From Thozetella sp. PMI_491 (taxonomy: Eukaryota > Ascomycota > Sordariomycetes > Chaetosphaeriales > Chaetosphaeriaceae): DNA of 64,000 nt. Of the stretch, positions 22,701-34,789 are shown piece by piece. Both the position numbers and the translations under genes were made by a program. The first letter of the stretch is position 1, and the number at the start of each line of letters is the position of its first letter. The notes under the pieces were generated by a model. It did not search any database. It was not told the origin of the DNA and was given only the letters and a program-made list of their open reading frames with translations. Location: contig MU270056.1 of NCBI GenBank assembly GCA_021432635.1, positions 487,656 through 551,655 on the forward strand, given 5' to 3'.

Positions 22701-24503
22701 CGCCTCCTAGCCTATTTTACGGGAGAAAGCGGCACTATTGAACGCCCGGCATGCCGGAGCCCCCCAATGGAAGACGTGAACCTGGTACCGCGAGGAAGAG
22801 TGAGTCGTGATCTCGATAGCCCACCCTGGTGGTTGCAACCGACATAGGCACGGAATCGCGGCGTCTTGCAAGTGGGGGTTGGTGCCCACCCCTTCCTACC
22901 AAAGACTTTGCTGCAGTTTGCCCAGTCCGGCACGCTGTCCATACATGCGAAGAGGGGGTCATCTAGATGCACCCTTCCTTCGGTACGTGCGTCCAGGTTT
23001 GCTCGGTGAGGGCGTGACCTCCCATGCCGCAATAATGTTGCACAAGGAGAGTACAGCAAGTCATCACAAGTGGCTCGAATGCCCTCCCTGGGATGTTGCT
23101 AGGATGTGTCGGCTTGGGAACCGGCCCCGCGAGCCAGTGGGAGTGGACATGCCGTGCTCGTGCAGACGCCTTCTCTGCGGCTTATCACCACCACCACCAC
23201 CACTACTTGATTCGAGCACCCCGGCAGGGACTCCCTGGCTTGACCCCCATCTTTTGGTAGATTGTAGTCGCGGGTAGTTGCAGGTTCGCTTATACTCTTG
23301 CGTCTGCTTCCCCAATGCCCCTCGCCGAGTTTGCTGTCCTCCGAGGAGCGGCTGGGAACTGCACTTCGTAACGGCCAAGACGGTGCCAGAACGTTAGCTC
23401 AGGGAACGGAGCGGTCGAACAACCCTGTTTAAGCATCAAGCAAGTAGCGTCCTTCCCTCCCGAATTGCATACGCGGTAATCGAGAACGAGTCCGATGGTG
23501 GTCCTTCGAGATCAACATCACCTCTCACTGCTTGGCTCTTCCCAGCCGAGGAGTATCTATGTGGCGTGGGGGGGATACGTTGATTTATTTCAGAATCTAC
23601 GTATAGTTTGGCATACAATGGGCTGCCGCCACTCGGCGGAGCCAGCCAAAACCGGGCTCTTCTTTCTCGTGTTCAGGAAACAGACACCCTTCTCCCTACT
23701 ACCCATCCGATGCCTCGATGGTAGCGTCTCAAAGGAAGGTCGAGTCCACTCCAGTTCGTCGGCTTCTGTGCGCCATGCCGGTGGAACGACGGCATGGATC
23801 CTCCCTCCACCATCTGGAATCCGGATTCGGTGTTCAAGGGGAATGAAGCAGCCGAGACGAACCGTGTATCCCTCATGGCATCCTCGCCAAGCCGACTCTC
23901 AAGAACTCCTCACAAGATATGGCCGGCAGGAAAACCCCATCCTCGGTGGCTTCTACCCCCCCGCTAAAGATGCCCGAACGCCCGGTGGCCCAGTTCACTT
24001 GAACAAGGCTACTATGCCGGGCCGGTGCGGGCCGAACCTTTCTCTCAGGTGCGTGATATCCCCCGTGTTCTACATGACGCAAAAGTTACCCCATACCTCC
24101 CGTCCACCCTGTGGTGGTTAGAAGTATGAGGCAAATACATGATATCTCCTTTCTATCGTGGTCCCGTGAAAAAACTAACAAACGCAGCAGTGCAGTGTTG
24201 GTGCTTTAGTGTAGTTTGGTGAAGTGTCGTGGGGAATATGATGTTCATTGGAGTCCGTGAAGCTCGCAAGTGTGAGGGACCCATATATCGTAATCAATAA
24301 GGGGAGGGAGGCGTGCCGTGTCGTGGGATGTCGTGATTGGGGAAGGGGTACTGCTGATAAAGGGGTGTTGGTTGAGCCTTCCGGAGGGACCGCGAGTCGT
24401 AATAAAAGGGCGATGCGAGCGGGGCTCGGAAGGAAGAGAGAGTAGGCGGGATGTAGAGCTACGGTGAACTGCTGGCATCCCGCTCACCCTACATAGGCGA
24501 TCC
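19779..24503. other. 4.7-kb gene-free region
   Basis: I find no supported gene on either strand. The longest frames (for example 20288-20770, 22807-23277 and 23495-24121, all plus) have low-complexity or random composition and no recognisable motif. CTTCTTCCT-type pyrimidine repeats lie at 20530-20570 and a CAC repeat lies at 23188-23204. The region probably combines a long regulator promoter on the left with the 3' flank of importin beta on the right. An unrecognised non-coding transcript cannot be excluded. Confidence 0.45.
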
Positions 24504-27500
24504 TCAAGTTTGAGACATAGTGGTCTGAGTGCCGCCGATTTGCCGCTTGACTTGCTCCTTGGCCCACCTAGCCGTGTCGGTGGTGCGCGAAGAGAAGTCA
24601 CGGTTGGTACGAGTCTCCTTGATGAGCGCGCTGACCCAGTCCTGCCGGAAAGCCTCCACGAGCTCGCCGCCTGGGTAAGCGTCGGCGAGATCACCAATGA
24701 CGCCCATGGCGGCGCGCATCAGAGCTTCGCTACGGTTCATGTCGCTGGCAATGCTGTTCAGCAGCTGGAAGATTGATTCGACATATGGCTGCAGAACTTG
24801 GGCTACAGGTTGTACGAGATTAGTCTTGGCTAGGGAAGCCTTCAGAGGTCAGGGGTAGGACTTACTCTTGCCGCTGCTCCTCAGGGCACCGATGATGCCG
24901 CCCCAAGCATCCATAATGCCCTCGCGAAGAGAGATGACATAGTCGAACATCTCGTAAGAACCTTCAGGGCTGGCGGTGACAGTAGATGCCTGCTGGAGCA
25001 CTTGGGCGACGACCGAGAGGTACTTCTCAAAGTGTCCACTAATGGCGCTGGCGATGTCGCCGAAGCACTGTAGAATAGCAGGCTTGAACTGGTTGGCAAG
25101 GGTAGTGCTCTGCATGATGTATTAGAAAATGGACGAAGAAGCGGCACCCAAAACATATTAATACTGACCTGGAGGTTCTTGAGCAGATAGTTCATGAACT
25201 GGTCGCAGTAGGGCTGAGACTGCTCTCCAAGAGAGCGAGTAATGTCGCTGACAAGGCCGATAGCCATCGAGCACAAGCTCGGCTCATCCTCGTTGCCCAG
25301 CGCATTGTGCAGGAAGGGCACGAAAGCGTCCATGTACTTGATGAAAGCCTCCTCCAATGCGTTTGCGAGGGCGCTAATGGTCGCAAAGACAGCCTCCGGG
25401 ACGCTCGACTTGCCCGAAGCAGTGCTTAGGAGCTGAAGCAGGATTTGCATGGACCGGTCGCCTTGGGGCGCAACTTCCTTGTCGAGGCGCTGGATGATGG
25501 CCTGCAAGACGGTGCAAAGACTGGTCTGCATATCCTCGAGCGTGATCTTGTCTTCCACACTGACCACCTGGCTCTGCATGGGAACCGTCTCCTCGAGACG
25601 CTTCAAGATAACGTCCGAGAGGGAGGCAATGGTTGGCAGGCTTTCGTTGGCGGCGCTCTGCACAAACACATTGAGGACTTCGTAGGCAGCAGTTCGGACA
25701 ACAGCCTCGGCGTCTAGACGCTCGGTGACCGTCACGAGATTGCCAACGCTCTGGTTAAAGTACGGGGTGATGGGATTCGAGTTGCCATCGGGGCTGCCGC
25801 CAAAGCGCTCCGCCAGGTTCATCAGCGCCCAGCAGCAGGACGACGCCATCTTGGGGTTGCTCATGAGGCCATTGAATAGGGAGTTGATGAGCGGATCGAG
25901 ATGCTGTGCGGGGTCGATGGCGTCCGAGCAGGATTCGGTGATCCGGCCGAGCGCATAAGCGGTCGAATCCTTAACATGAACGGAGGGGTCGTTCATCATG
26001 TTTATCAGGGGCTGCATGCCAGAGCGGACAATCGGCTCCAGCACCTTCTCATCGGGGCCGTCCATAATAGCGCCGAAGGCAGACACCGCGGCATCGCGCA
26101 AGTGCCAGTCCTCGGAGCGCAGGTTTCCCTCGACGAACTGAATAACAGGAGGGATGATGGTTGCGCCGACAGCCTGGGAGTAGAGCTGGAGGCACTGGTA
26201 GGCGGCTCGCGAGATGTTGTACTCGTCATCGGCGGCATCCTCGTCCTGCTTCGTGAGCAGGGTGAGGAGCACGGGAACGACCTCGTTCGTAGCCACGCGG
26301 CTGAAATTGTAGTAAGCGCGCATCTGCTCCGCGCTCTCGACCTAGGCACAAGGGCGCCGTCAGCATCTGGGCAAGGAACAGGGAAGGAAATGACGGGGCG
26401 TGGGAGGGGAGACCCAGACTCACCTGAGCATTGTCATCCTCGATGGCGATTTCCTCCTCGCATACCGTGCTCCAGAACTCAACCGCAAGCTTCGCAACAT
26501 CTTCGTCGTCGCTCTTCATACCCAGGATGGTCAGTCCGAATAGGGCTTTCTCCATGTAGAAGCGCATGTTCTCGTAGTACAGAGCCATGATGCGGTTCAG
26601 GCAGCCGAAAGCACCCTGTTGTATTCTCGAGTCTTCGGCCTGTGTCGCCTCGCACACGACCTGCATGATGTAGTTCCGCTCGCCCTCGTGCTTAAAGTTG
26701 TTGCCAACGAACTCGAGCGAGTCTCCGAGAGCGGTGATAGCAGCCAGTCGCACATCGATGCTCGGCTCTTCCTTCCGAGCGCCTTGTACGACGGCGGTCA
26801 GGATGGCGTTGGAGTGGGTAACCAAGCTGTTCCGCAACTCCGGGTCCTGGCTCTCGCAGATGAAGCCGATTGTGGTCAAGGAGGCCTGCTTGAGGTGCTG
26901 TTCGCCTTCACTGACATTGCGGACCAAGGTGTGCATCAAGTCGGGCCACTGGTTGCGAGGAAGCTCAATGGCGGCAATAGAGGCGACGACCTGGGACGCG
27001 GCCTGGCCGGCCTGGCCGTTGGCCGAAGACAGGGTCTGGACGGCCAGCTCCTTGACGCGTGTCTTGGTATCTTGGTCGGTCTCGTTGAGCCATTTTCCTT
27101 GCACAGCCGCTTGGCGGGCATATTCTCGCGACGTAAATGCGTTCTTCAAGGCGATACCGGCGGCGGCGCGGATGTGGCCCTGGGCTCCCTCGTTTGCCAG
27201 CTCTTGGACGAGGGTGGCCAGGTATTGCGACTAGGGAAACGCGGTGAGCGGGTTAGCTGCGGGGCATCCTTTTTGGACATGGTAACCGGGGAGGCAAGGG
27301 GAACGTACGAAGTTAGTCTCGGCGGCCTGAGCGAGTTGCTGCTCGGCGGCATTTCGAAGGGTCGCGTCTGGGGGGCGGGCTCAGTCAGCGTCACGGCTTC
27401 TTTCCTGCCAGGCACGGGCTCTGCAGCCTTGACGCGTTTGCAGAGGGGCGAGGATGACGGAAGGAGCGGGCAACTTACCAGGAGCCAGAGAATTGGCGAG

Positions 27501-27533
27501 GACAGTGTTAATGTCCGGAGCGTTCGCCGCCAT
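24504..27533 (-). CDS. KAP95: Importin subunit beta-1 (karyopherin beta)
   Basis: Nuclear transport receptor that carries importin-alpha/NLS cargo through the nuclear pore and is released by Ran-GTP. Six exons (27479-27533, 27309-27367, 26424-27230, 25169-26341, 24866-25109, 24504-24802) give 878 residues, close to the usual 860-880. HEAT repeats run the whole length. Hallmark segments include the N-terminal AAGIALKNAF (importin-beta N-terminal domain), the acidic loop DEDAADDEYNISRAAYQCL and WALMNLAERFGG. All phases close and rebuild continuous HEAT helices. Expected to be essential. I see nothing unusual in the coding sequence. Confidence 0.97.
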
Positions 27534-29015
27534 GATTGCGGAGGTTCGGCAGTCACTGGATGGGCAGCGTGGTCGGGCGATCCAGGCGGGTGTCGAAAAG
27601 GAAAGATGATGTCGTTGAAGGGCGAGTTCACGTGGTAACCAAAGTTTTGCCTGGAACAAGCGGGGAGTTTGGACGGGGCCACGGACCACACGGGCTTATC
27701 GACGCGCTGAGCTCGATTGCTGGCGATGGTATGGAACCCGCTGAGAGATGTGACGCGACAGTCGCGATGAGGGGGGGGTGGGCGAAGAGAAGAGGGCGGG
27801 CGCGGGCTGATTGTTTAATTTGAAAGAAGGAAAACGAGGGTAGGTATTAAACGATGCCCGGTGGTAGACAGTAATATTTTTTTTGTTGACTCCGAGTGGG
27901 TTCCCTGCACTACCTAAATTTGATGCAGTGAGGGGCTGCCTCGAAAAGGTGCAGGGAAAAAAGGGGAGGGGAGGGGTCTTGCAAAGGACTGAGCCGAACC
28001 ACCACCCAAGGCGGAATAGCACCAGGAAGAGAAGGGAGGAAAGAGATGACCTTCAAGTCCCCGAGAGCCAACAGGGCAGTGCAAACGCCTTTTTCTCCTT
28101 GTCCGATCCAAACTTTGAAGGAGAGAAAGAAAAAAAAAAGTACTACTGGTGGTTTTTCTCCTTCTCTTGTTTTCGTTCCATGCAAGCAAGCGGTGAGGCA
28201 GAGAACTCTGGGACGGGGGAATGGATGTCTTCCAGTTGGTCGAGAACTTTCTTTGGAAGGTGCGAGGCGGTGGAGCTCGATTTTCGATTTCGGTACCGGT
28301 AGCGGTCGCGGTAGCGGCTTTGTCTTCTCAAGGCTGCCGGTCCAATGCGCACCGCAGGCAAGAACCGACGACTCAAGTCGCGGGTGTTGTCCATGTCCCA
28401 ATACCATTAGGCTTGACTCATGACCCGCTCCCGGCTCCTGCACATGCCTTGTCTTGGCCTTTTGCCCTGCCCTCGCCTCTGCATCAGGGCGGCTGCTGCA
28501 GAAGCACGGGTTCTACGTACACACAGTTACCCCCCAGGGTAGATCCTTTCATGTGCTCGGATAGGCTGTTGGTAGCGGCAAACTTTCCCTAGGTATGCTC
28601 GCCCGCCTCAGCTTTTCCCTTCATCACAGCCTACATTCCTTGCAGGGCCTGACTAGGCCCCCACCTCAGCAATTGCGTCACTGCCTTTAGACATTGGGAG
28701 TATGCAAAGCCCGTCTCATCGCTACGGCATGCTTCGACCTAATAATTGGCCTTATCATGTCTATACTAGTACACTGGAGATGCTCGCTAGGGCGAGAGCC
28801 GTGAGGAACCAAGGCAACAAATATAAAACACAACGCCTGAAATCCCCAAGCCTATCCTCCTCTCTCATTGCGCCTCCCAGTTGTCTGCGGCCGAAGAATT
28901 AGAGACGCCAAACACCTCCCACTTGATATCAATGTCTCAACAAGAGAACTAACCAGGACAACGCGAGCATGCAAATCCCCCACCCAAAAGAAGAGGAAGT
29001 CCAGAAACCTTAGGG
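27534..29015. other. Intergenic region between two minus-strand genes
   Basis: The first 300 bp or so to the left (27534-27850) is likely the importin beta promoter and 5' leader. The rest holds overlapping spurious frames with Arg/Ser-rich composition, a short GGTAGCGGTCGC repeat near 28300 and AT-rich sequence from 28800 that is probably the 3' flank of the next gene. No gene seen. Confidence 0.45.
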
Positions 29016-30859
29016 TCACATGTCCAATAATATCTCCTTAACCACAGGCCGCCCCCGATCATCCGGCATCATGCGGTAGTACGTCGCGAGGAGCTTCCGC
29101 CTCTCGGGATCCCAGCTGCTCCCCGTCCAGTAATAACGCGACTCGGGCGGGATGAAGCCGCTCGCGGTCGCGCCGCTCTCCTCAAGCCTGATCAAGCCCA
29201 GCTTCCCAATGGTCATGGCGTGGCTATCCCAGGCGCCTTCACGCCACGACATCTTGCGGTACAACTCCAGGGCCTCCATCCGTATCGACCGCTTGCGGCA
29301 GCAGCTAACGATAAAGCCAACCATGGGCACCAGCGCGATGTCGAAAGTGAAGGGTGGCCGGTTAGCCGGCGTGGACTCCGCTACTAGCGGCGCGGTGAGG
29401 TCGATGATTGCGCGGTAAGACGCATCGTAGGCGTCGTAGGCGAGACCGGTACGGTCCAGGCAACCACTCATGAAGGCATGGCACATGATGATGTGAACCT
29501 CGACAATACGAAGACCGCGGGCCACCATGGCCTCGTCGAGTACGAGGCCTGCGTGATAGACGTCTCCTCTGTTGCTCTGGGCGAAATCGTACAGAGCTTC
29601 CCGCCAGAGCCTTAGGTAGCGGAGATACTCTGCCTGGTTCTGCCGAGACGCCTCCATATCGAAAGACAGGTTGAGTAGAATCGAAGCGAGGTGTTGTTGG
29701 ACAAATGCGAAGGCGCGGGTGGTAAACTCTTTCCACAGCTGGAAGAAGTCAAAGACCGTCGTTTGTCCTAGCACGGGAACGTCGACATGGGGATTGCCGG
29801 CGGACTCGAAGTAGAATATGCTCGTGGGCGACGTCGTGACTGGCGAGAAGTAGCTGCTAACCAGCAGGCGCGTGAGCATCTGTTCTAACTGAGCGGCGTC
29901 GCTGCTTGGGGTGCAGTGCCTCAGGGGCGAGGATCCTCCCCGAGGCAGCATCTTATGCTTGAGTAGGACACTCCCGCTGTGGAGCAGGCTGTCCGCCGCA
30001 GTTATGTTGCCTTGGAGGAGCTCGTAGGCCACAAACAGCAGCGTCACGACCAAGACCTCACGCGCCGACACGTCATCCCCGCCGCCAATGTGAGCCCGGA
30101 ACAATCCCATCGCCTTTGTGTAGTGGCGCATCGCTTGCCGCGCGTGCAAGTTGGATAGGGTCTGGCTCGTCTCGACGAGGGCCACCACAGGGAGCCCGTC
30201 GAATGGCTCCTGAAGCGCAGCTGGGTCTTGCTCGAGGGACCGAGACAGCGCGCTTATAGCGATCATCGAGTGCAAGACACAGTCGTTGCGCATGGCCTCG
30301 TTCAAGACCGTCTCGGTCCAGAAGTTGCACGGAAAGCAACCCATTAGATCATGTGCGAGCTGGTACCGGAAGAAGTCATAGTACATGACCTCCTCGTCGT
30401 GAAGCTGCAAGGCCGTAGAGCCCGGCGGCGGGATTGGATATCCAAGGTCACAGTCTTCGAAGTCGGGTGCCGACCAAGGCACCCGCGGCTCCAGTGCCAT
30501 CGACTCGACTACCTGACGCTGTATTGGGTCCTTCCTGGCAGGCTTTCCCTCGAGATCGCGGCGCACAGGCTTATACCCGGAGCACTCGGCACCTGCCTGC
30601 TCGCAACGGACGCATGTCGGTCTCGTCTCATCGCCTAGGCAGGGAACAGATAGGTTAGCCATATGGGAACGATGCCGAACTGCCACCGGATAGGCTCCTC
30701 ACACTTGACATGTCTCTTTTTGCACGTGCCACAGCCTGTTCGGACCTTGGGGCGGCTCGCGCGCGTGCGCTTGGGCACGACGATGGCGCTGATACGCGCA
30801 AGGGTGGCAGCCGCAGGGGGCACACTATCCGACTCTCCCAGCGGTTGTATCGTAGCCAT
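29016..30859 (-). CDS. Zn(II)2Cys6 transcription factor, Fungal_trans_2-like
   Basis: Putative nuclear regulator of 591 residues in two exons (30703-30859 and 29016-30634). The zinc cluster has cysteines at 43, 46, 53, 60, 63 and 70 in the classic spacing, in the context TGCGTCKKRHVKC then TCVRCEQAGAECSGY. Intron 30635-30702 splits the third cysteine codon (T/GC); reading through the intron would break the finger, so splicing is needed. The remaining 500 residues are mostly alpha-helical, with the features of the Fungal_trans_2 (DUF3468) class: a PWSAPDF-like linker, a YYDFFRYQLAHDLMGCF segment and an HSMIAISALSRSL segment. Targets are unknown. The first good ATG at 30859 is chosen; an in-frame upstream extension is not protein-like. 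Confidence 0.92.
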
Positions 30860-31280
30860 TGGCGGTTCTAAGAAGCAATAGCGGCTGGTTCGGGTTTCCG
30901 AGTGGTAAGAGGCAACGTGATGTGCTTCGCTTACTTGAGTATTGGCGGTGTTTCTCCAGTGCGAGCAGGTCCGATTCGTTAGTATATATACCACTCGAGT
31001 GGTTAGTAACGTTGAGATTAGGTCGAGGGGCCTCCTTATCCTCGCCAGGGATCCATCTAGAATGGCCGGCTTGATGTCACCGGGCTGCAAGCTGCCAAGA
31101 CCCCAGATTGTGCCCTGGCGGCATCATAAGCCCCTCCCCCCCCCGGTGCACAACAGCCTTGGCCCATAAGTATCCATCCTACCGGCGTCGGGTGGCAGCA
31201 TAGAATTAGGTAAGAGCGGGTTTCAGGCGGACTCCAGCTGGTTGGGGCGTGAGGTGGTGGGCAGGCCAGCGAACCCTCCA

Positions 31281-31296
31281 GGGGGGGGGGGGGGGG
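31281..31296. repeat. G16 homopolymer
   Basis: Sixteen consecutive G residues in intergenic DNA, upstream of the second Zn(II)2Cys6 regulator gene. One of several long G/C runs in this window. Confidence 0.9.
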
Positions 31297-32477
31297 TACT
31301 GGCGGCATGGTGTACCTAAGCAAAAGAGGTCTCGGTAGGCGTATCTAGACAGGATAGGCTGGATAAGTGGAGGGCGCGACAGTTTCTGACCTTGCATGGA
31401 GTCGATGCAAGATGGTATGGTATATGCTAGGAGCAGCGCTCCCCCCCTGCCCCCGTTCTCCGGGCCCCCGGCCTCTCCCTCAGTGCTTGTTTATGTATAG
31501 CGCACGATTATCGGGCCGCTAACAGGATGTCTTCATTCTCGCGTAAAGATCTACTAGGGCATTCTAGCGAGCAACATGGCGAGCAGGGAGCCGAGGCCGT
31601 CTCCCATTGGGCAGCTCGTTATTTTGTTCGCTACGAGGGTATTTGATGTGACGCTCCGGACGTTAGCCATGCTGCAGGCGAACCCACCCATGCCCTGTGG
31701 CGCCTCCCGTTTTCTCCGTCTCCCCCTATTATTAACTCTCTCCCACCTAGACGGTACCAGACCCGCGCGTGGCATATGCTGGTCAGCCCTAGAGGGGAGA
31801 GGCTTGCAGGGTTTCGTAGGGTTTTTCCCCTTGCGCTGACATAAGTTCCCGGCGGCAGCGCTTTGGCAGCGCCGCCAGTCACTGTCTCTCTCGAGGGTGA
31901 GATTCGACTTGTCAGCACAGTCGGCGCCCCAGCTTGCCGCCCTCGGCCAATGGGCAGTATATTATCTATGCTTTTGACACCTCCAAAACAGCCTGCGGGC
32001 ACCATCTGGCAGCCAACGCGGACAGAAACCGTGAACGCGATGGGATGCTGCCTGGCTCAGCTTAGCCCGGTCGTGTGTGCGAAGGAACGGCTATAGACTT
32101 GTCCGGCAACCCCCCCTTTTCCCCTAGAGTAGTAGTTAGGTAGTTACAGTACATAATCAGTCGGCTCTCTTGGCCGTTCGTTGGCTAGAGTCAGCCAAAA
32201 AAAATTAATCCAAAAAAAAGTCTGTAGGCCACGGGAACTGGGAGGACTAGGAGGACAAGGAGGACCAGGAGGCTCGCTTGGTTGGTCTGCAGCAGTGTGC
32301 TAGCTTGGCCCTGGACGCGACTGCCTAGAGTTCATTCAGCCGAGAGGAGCATTTTTGGCTGGCTTTCCGAATGCGGTAATTTGCGCTACCGCTAAGCTGG
32401 CCCGGTGCATACTAATCAAGTCCTGGGCAATAGGGCAACTCGTAATTAGCTAGCCAGCCCTACAGAGAAAACCCCCT

Positions 32478-32494
32478 GGGGGGGGGGGGGGGGG
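32478..32494. repeat. G17 homopolymer
   Basis: Seventeen consecutive G residues in intergenic DNA, preceded by ACCCCCT, so a short C5/G17 inverted arrangement is present. Confidence 0.9.
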
Positions 32495-33468
32495 TGTCAT
32501 TCGGTCGCTGTGCCGCACCAGGTCCCAAGCACACTCAACCACCGCCGCTAATGGGCTCCAACTCTGACTAGGAAAGGGGTTTCCAGTTCCTCGTGTGTGA
32601 TCGCATCGCACCCGCAGTTCCGATGGGCTTCGGCTGAAGGTTGCCGTTCGTTTTGGTGGCCCGAGCACCCTAGAGACCCTCCAGTGTGAATAAGCACTTG
32701 CTACGTACTACATAGCTCCGACACGAGGCACGGTACTTTCAGCGCCCTCGACAGCATGCTAAAGTAGGTGCCTTGCGGGCTGAGATAAGCCATCGTGGCA
32801 TCCGATAAGTAATGGCAGGTCGCTATGCCTGCCTAGGGACTCCTTAAGTGGTGCCAGTACGACCCCCATACAAACCTGACGGCGGCTCGGCAGGGATGTT
32901 GGCGTACGTCATCCATTCTCATCCATTCACTCAGCGCGGTGCGCGGCGCCAGGGCGTTAATTTGCGCTCATGTCACAAGAACTCCCGCGCGGCCGGGCGG
33001 GTCTCCCGCTCACGGCTAGGTTGGAGGAGGACTTTTGTCATACACAATGCCATGTCGCTAGCGCGCTTCTCCCCCCACGAACATACAGGAGTAGTAGACG
33101 CCGAGCAAGAGTGTTGGTCAGGCAAGGGTAGTATGCGGCTGCGGGGCGGTCCTATACCTTGGTAGACGCGCTTTGGATTCGGCAGGTCGAGAGGAAGGAG
33201 CACGCTCCTCTGCAGATCGGCATGGTCCTGCGTCTAGGCTCCTACATTTTCCAATGATACCTACCGGAGAGGCCAAGAATCTGGAAAGCAGTCGGCGCAA
33301 GCAGTCGGCGCAGGGAAGGGGGATGAGTAACTAGGAGGAATCCCCGAGGAGATGGGAGTTCCTACATGCACGCCTTGATCCTATACTCTAGTCTATGCCA
33401 CAGCTGGCGAGACGAACTTGCACTCCCCACCCAGGGGACATGACATAAAGAGAAACCGAATGCGCCAT

Positions 33469-34789
33469 TCAGAGCTCAGACTTGCCAGCGTCCTGCTTAT
33501 CCAGAGCGGGGATACGTTTAAGAAGGAACTCTTCAATGTCGTTTAGCTCCTCAGGCGTGGCGGAGTGCCCTAGGTCGCTGTCGGTGTCGCAGTTAGCCTC
33601 TCCACCTTGCATGACTCCCTCGCGCGGTCCGGCGATGCTTGTACGGAAGAGAGGGAAGAACCTGGACAGGAAGTCTTGGGTGGGAAGGCTAGCTTACGGG
33701 TAGATCTTTAGCTCGGCGTTGTATCCAAGGCGCTTGAGGGTATCAAAGCTGTCCTTGCCAAGCTGCACGTCGACGACCAGGTCGGAATCACCGTGACACA
33801 TCAGGACCGGCGTCTCCTTGTTAAGCTCGGGCTTGGGCACCAGGTCGGGAAACTTGAGGCTCAGCACGAGGTAAGAAGAGAGCGCCACGATGCCTGCGAG
33901 CCGAACCTTGGCCGTGAGACCGGCGAACAAGCTCATGGCACCGCCCTGGCTGAAGCCACCCAAGACGATGCGGTCCGCCGGGATGCCAGCGTCGATCTCA
34001 GCCTTGATGAGTTGATGGAAGTACTCGGTGCTCCGCAAGATACCCGCCTGGTCCTCGTTGGCGAGCATCGCCGCGCGGTCTTGACCCAGCGCCGCCTGGA
34101 ATGGAAAGTCAGCCGCATTCGGTGGGATGAATCGAGCCTGCCTGGCCTCCACGGGTATCGTGCGCGACATGCAAGGTGCGGCGAGGCCGTGGCGTCTGCC
34201 GCCGGGCGGGAGAAAGAAAAACATCATAGCAGCAGGATTCGTATAAGGAACCACTTACGATATCATACCAACCCGGCATGCGGTGGCCAAAGTTGACCGT
34301 GATGGGGATGGAGGGAGCATGCGGCAGAATGAACTTGACCTCGTCCAGTCGCTGGCGCCTGCGCCAGTTCTCGACCGCCATCGCCCAGCCGTGACCAGAG
34401 TCACCTTTCTCCCCCCTAGGTTAGCCACGGTGAGCCGGCGCAAATAGGAGTGTGGAGCGCAAGGTATTCCTCATTTGTACAAAGCTTACCCTCCCCCGGG
34501 GACAATTTGGGCCGAACGGAGGGACGTTGGATAGAGAGCATACGACAAACAAGGAGGGTGGCAAATGAGATACGACCACGGGTAGGTAGGTAGGCCAACT
34601 GCTTCCCGCATACAAGGCAGGCTAGGTAGTAGTCAAGGGAAGGGGGGAAGTAAGGTACATGTGGTAAAGTACAAAGAGCAGGTAAGGTAGGTAGGTAGGT
34701 AGGTACTCACCGAGACCATGGGCAAAGATGACGGTGGCTGTGTGCCGGGCGGCGGCCGGAAAGACGAGGGGGTTGGCGCGGCCGGCCAT
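33469..34789 (-). CDS. APT1: Acyl-protein thioesterase 1
   Basis: Alpha/beta-hydrolase that removes palmitate from S-acylated proteins; the family also shows lysophospholipase activity. Four exons (34711-34789, 34259-34404, 33698-34095, 33469-33577) give 243 residues, the usual family length. The N-terminal FAHGLGDSGHGWA oxyanion segment, the nucleophile Ser124 in GGFSQGG, Asp180 in HGDSDLVV and His212 in DLGHS make the catalytic triad. Intron 1 is long (306 nt) and contains TAGG tandem repeats. For the last intron I chose the CAG acceptor that follows a GCTAAC branch site. Two upstream AG sites are also in frame and would insert extra residues before the catalytic His. The protein ends in KSEL, which is not a classical HDEL/KDEL signal. 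Cytosolic location is likely. Confidence 0.93.

Larger units (their letters stand above)
30860..33468. other. 2.6-kb gene-free region
   Basis: No supported gene. It contains two long G runs (listed separately), an AGGACNAGG-type short repeat at 32244-32272, poly-A patches around 32195-32219 and only short open frames. It covers the promoter of the second Zn(II)2Cys6 gene on the left and the 3' flank of APT1 on the right. Confidence 0.45.
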
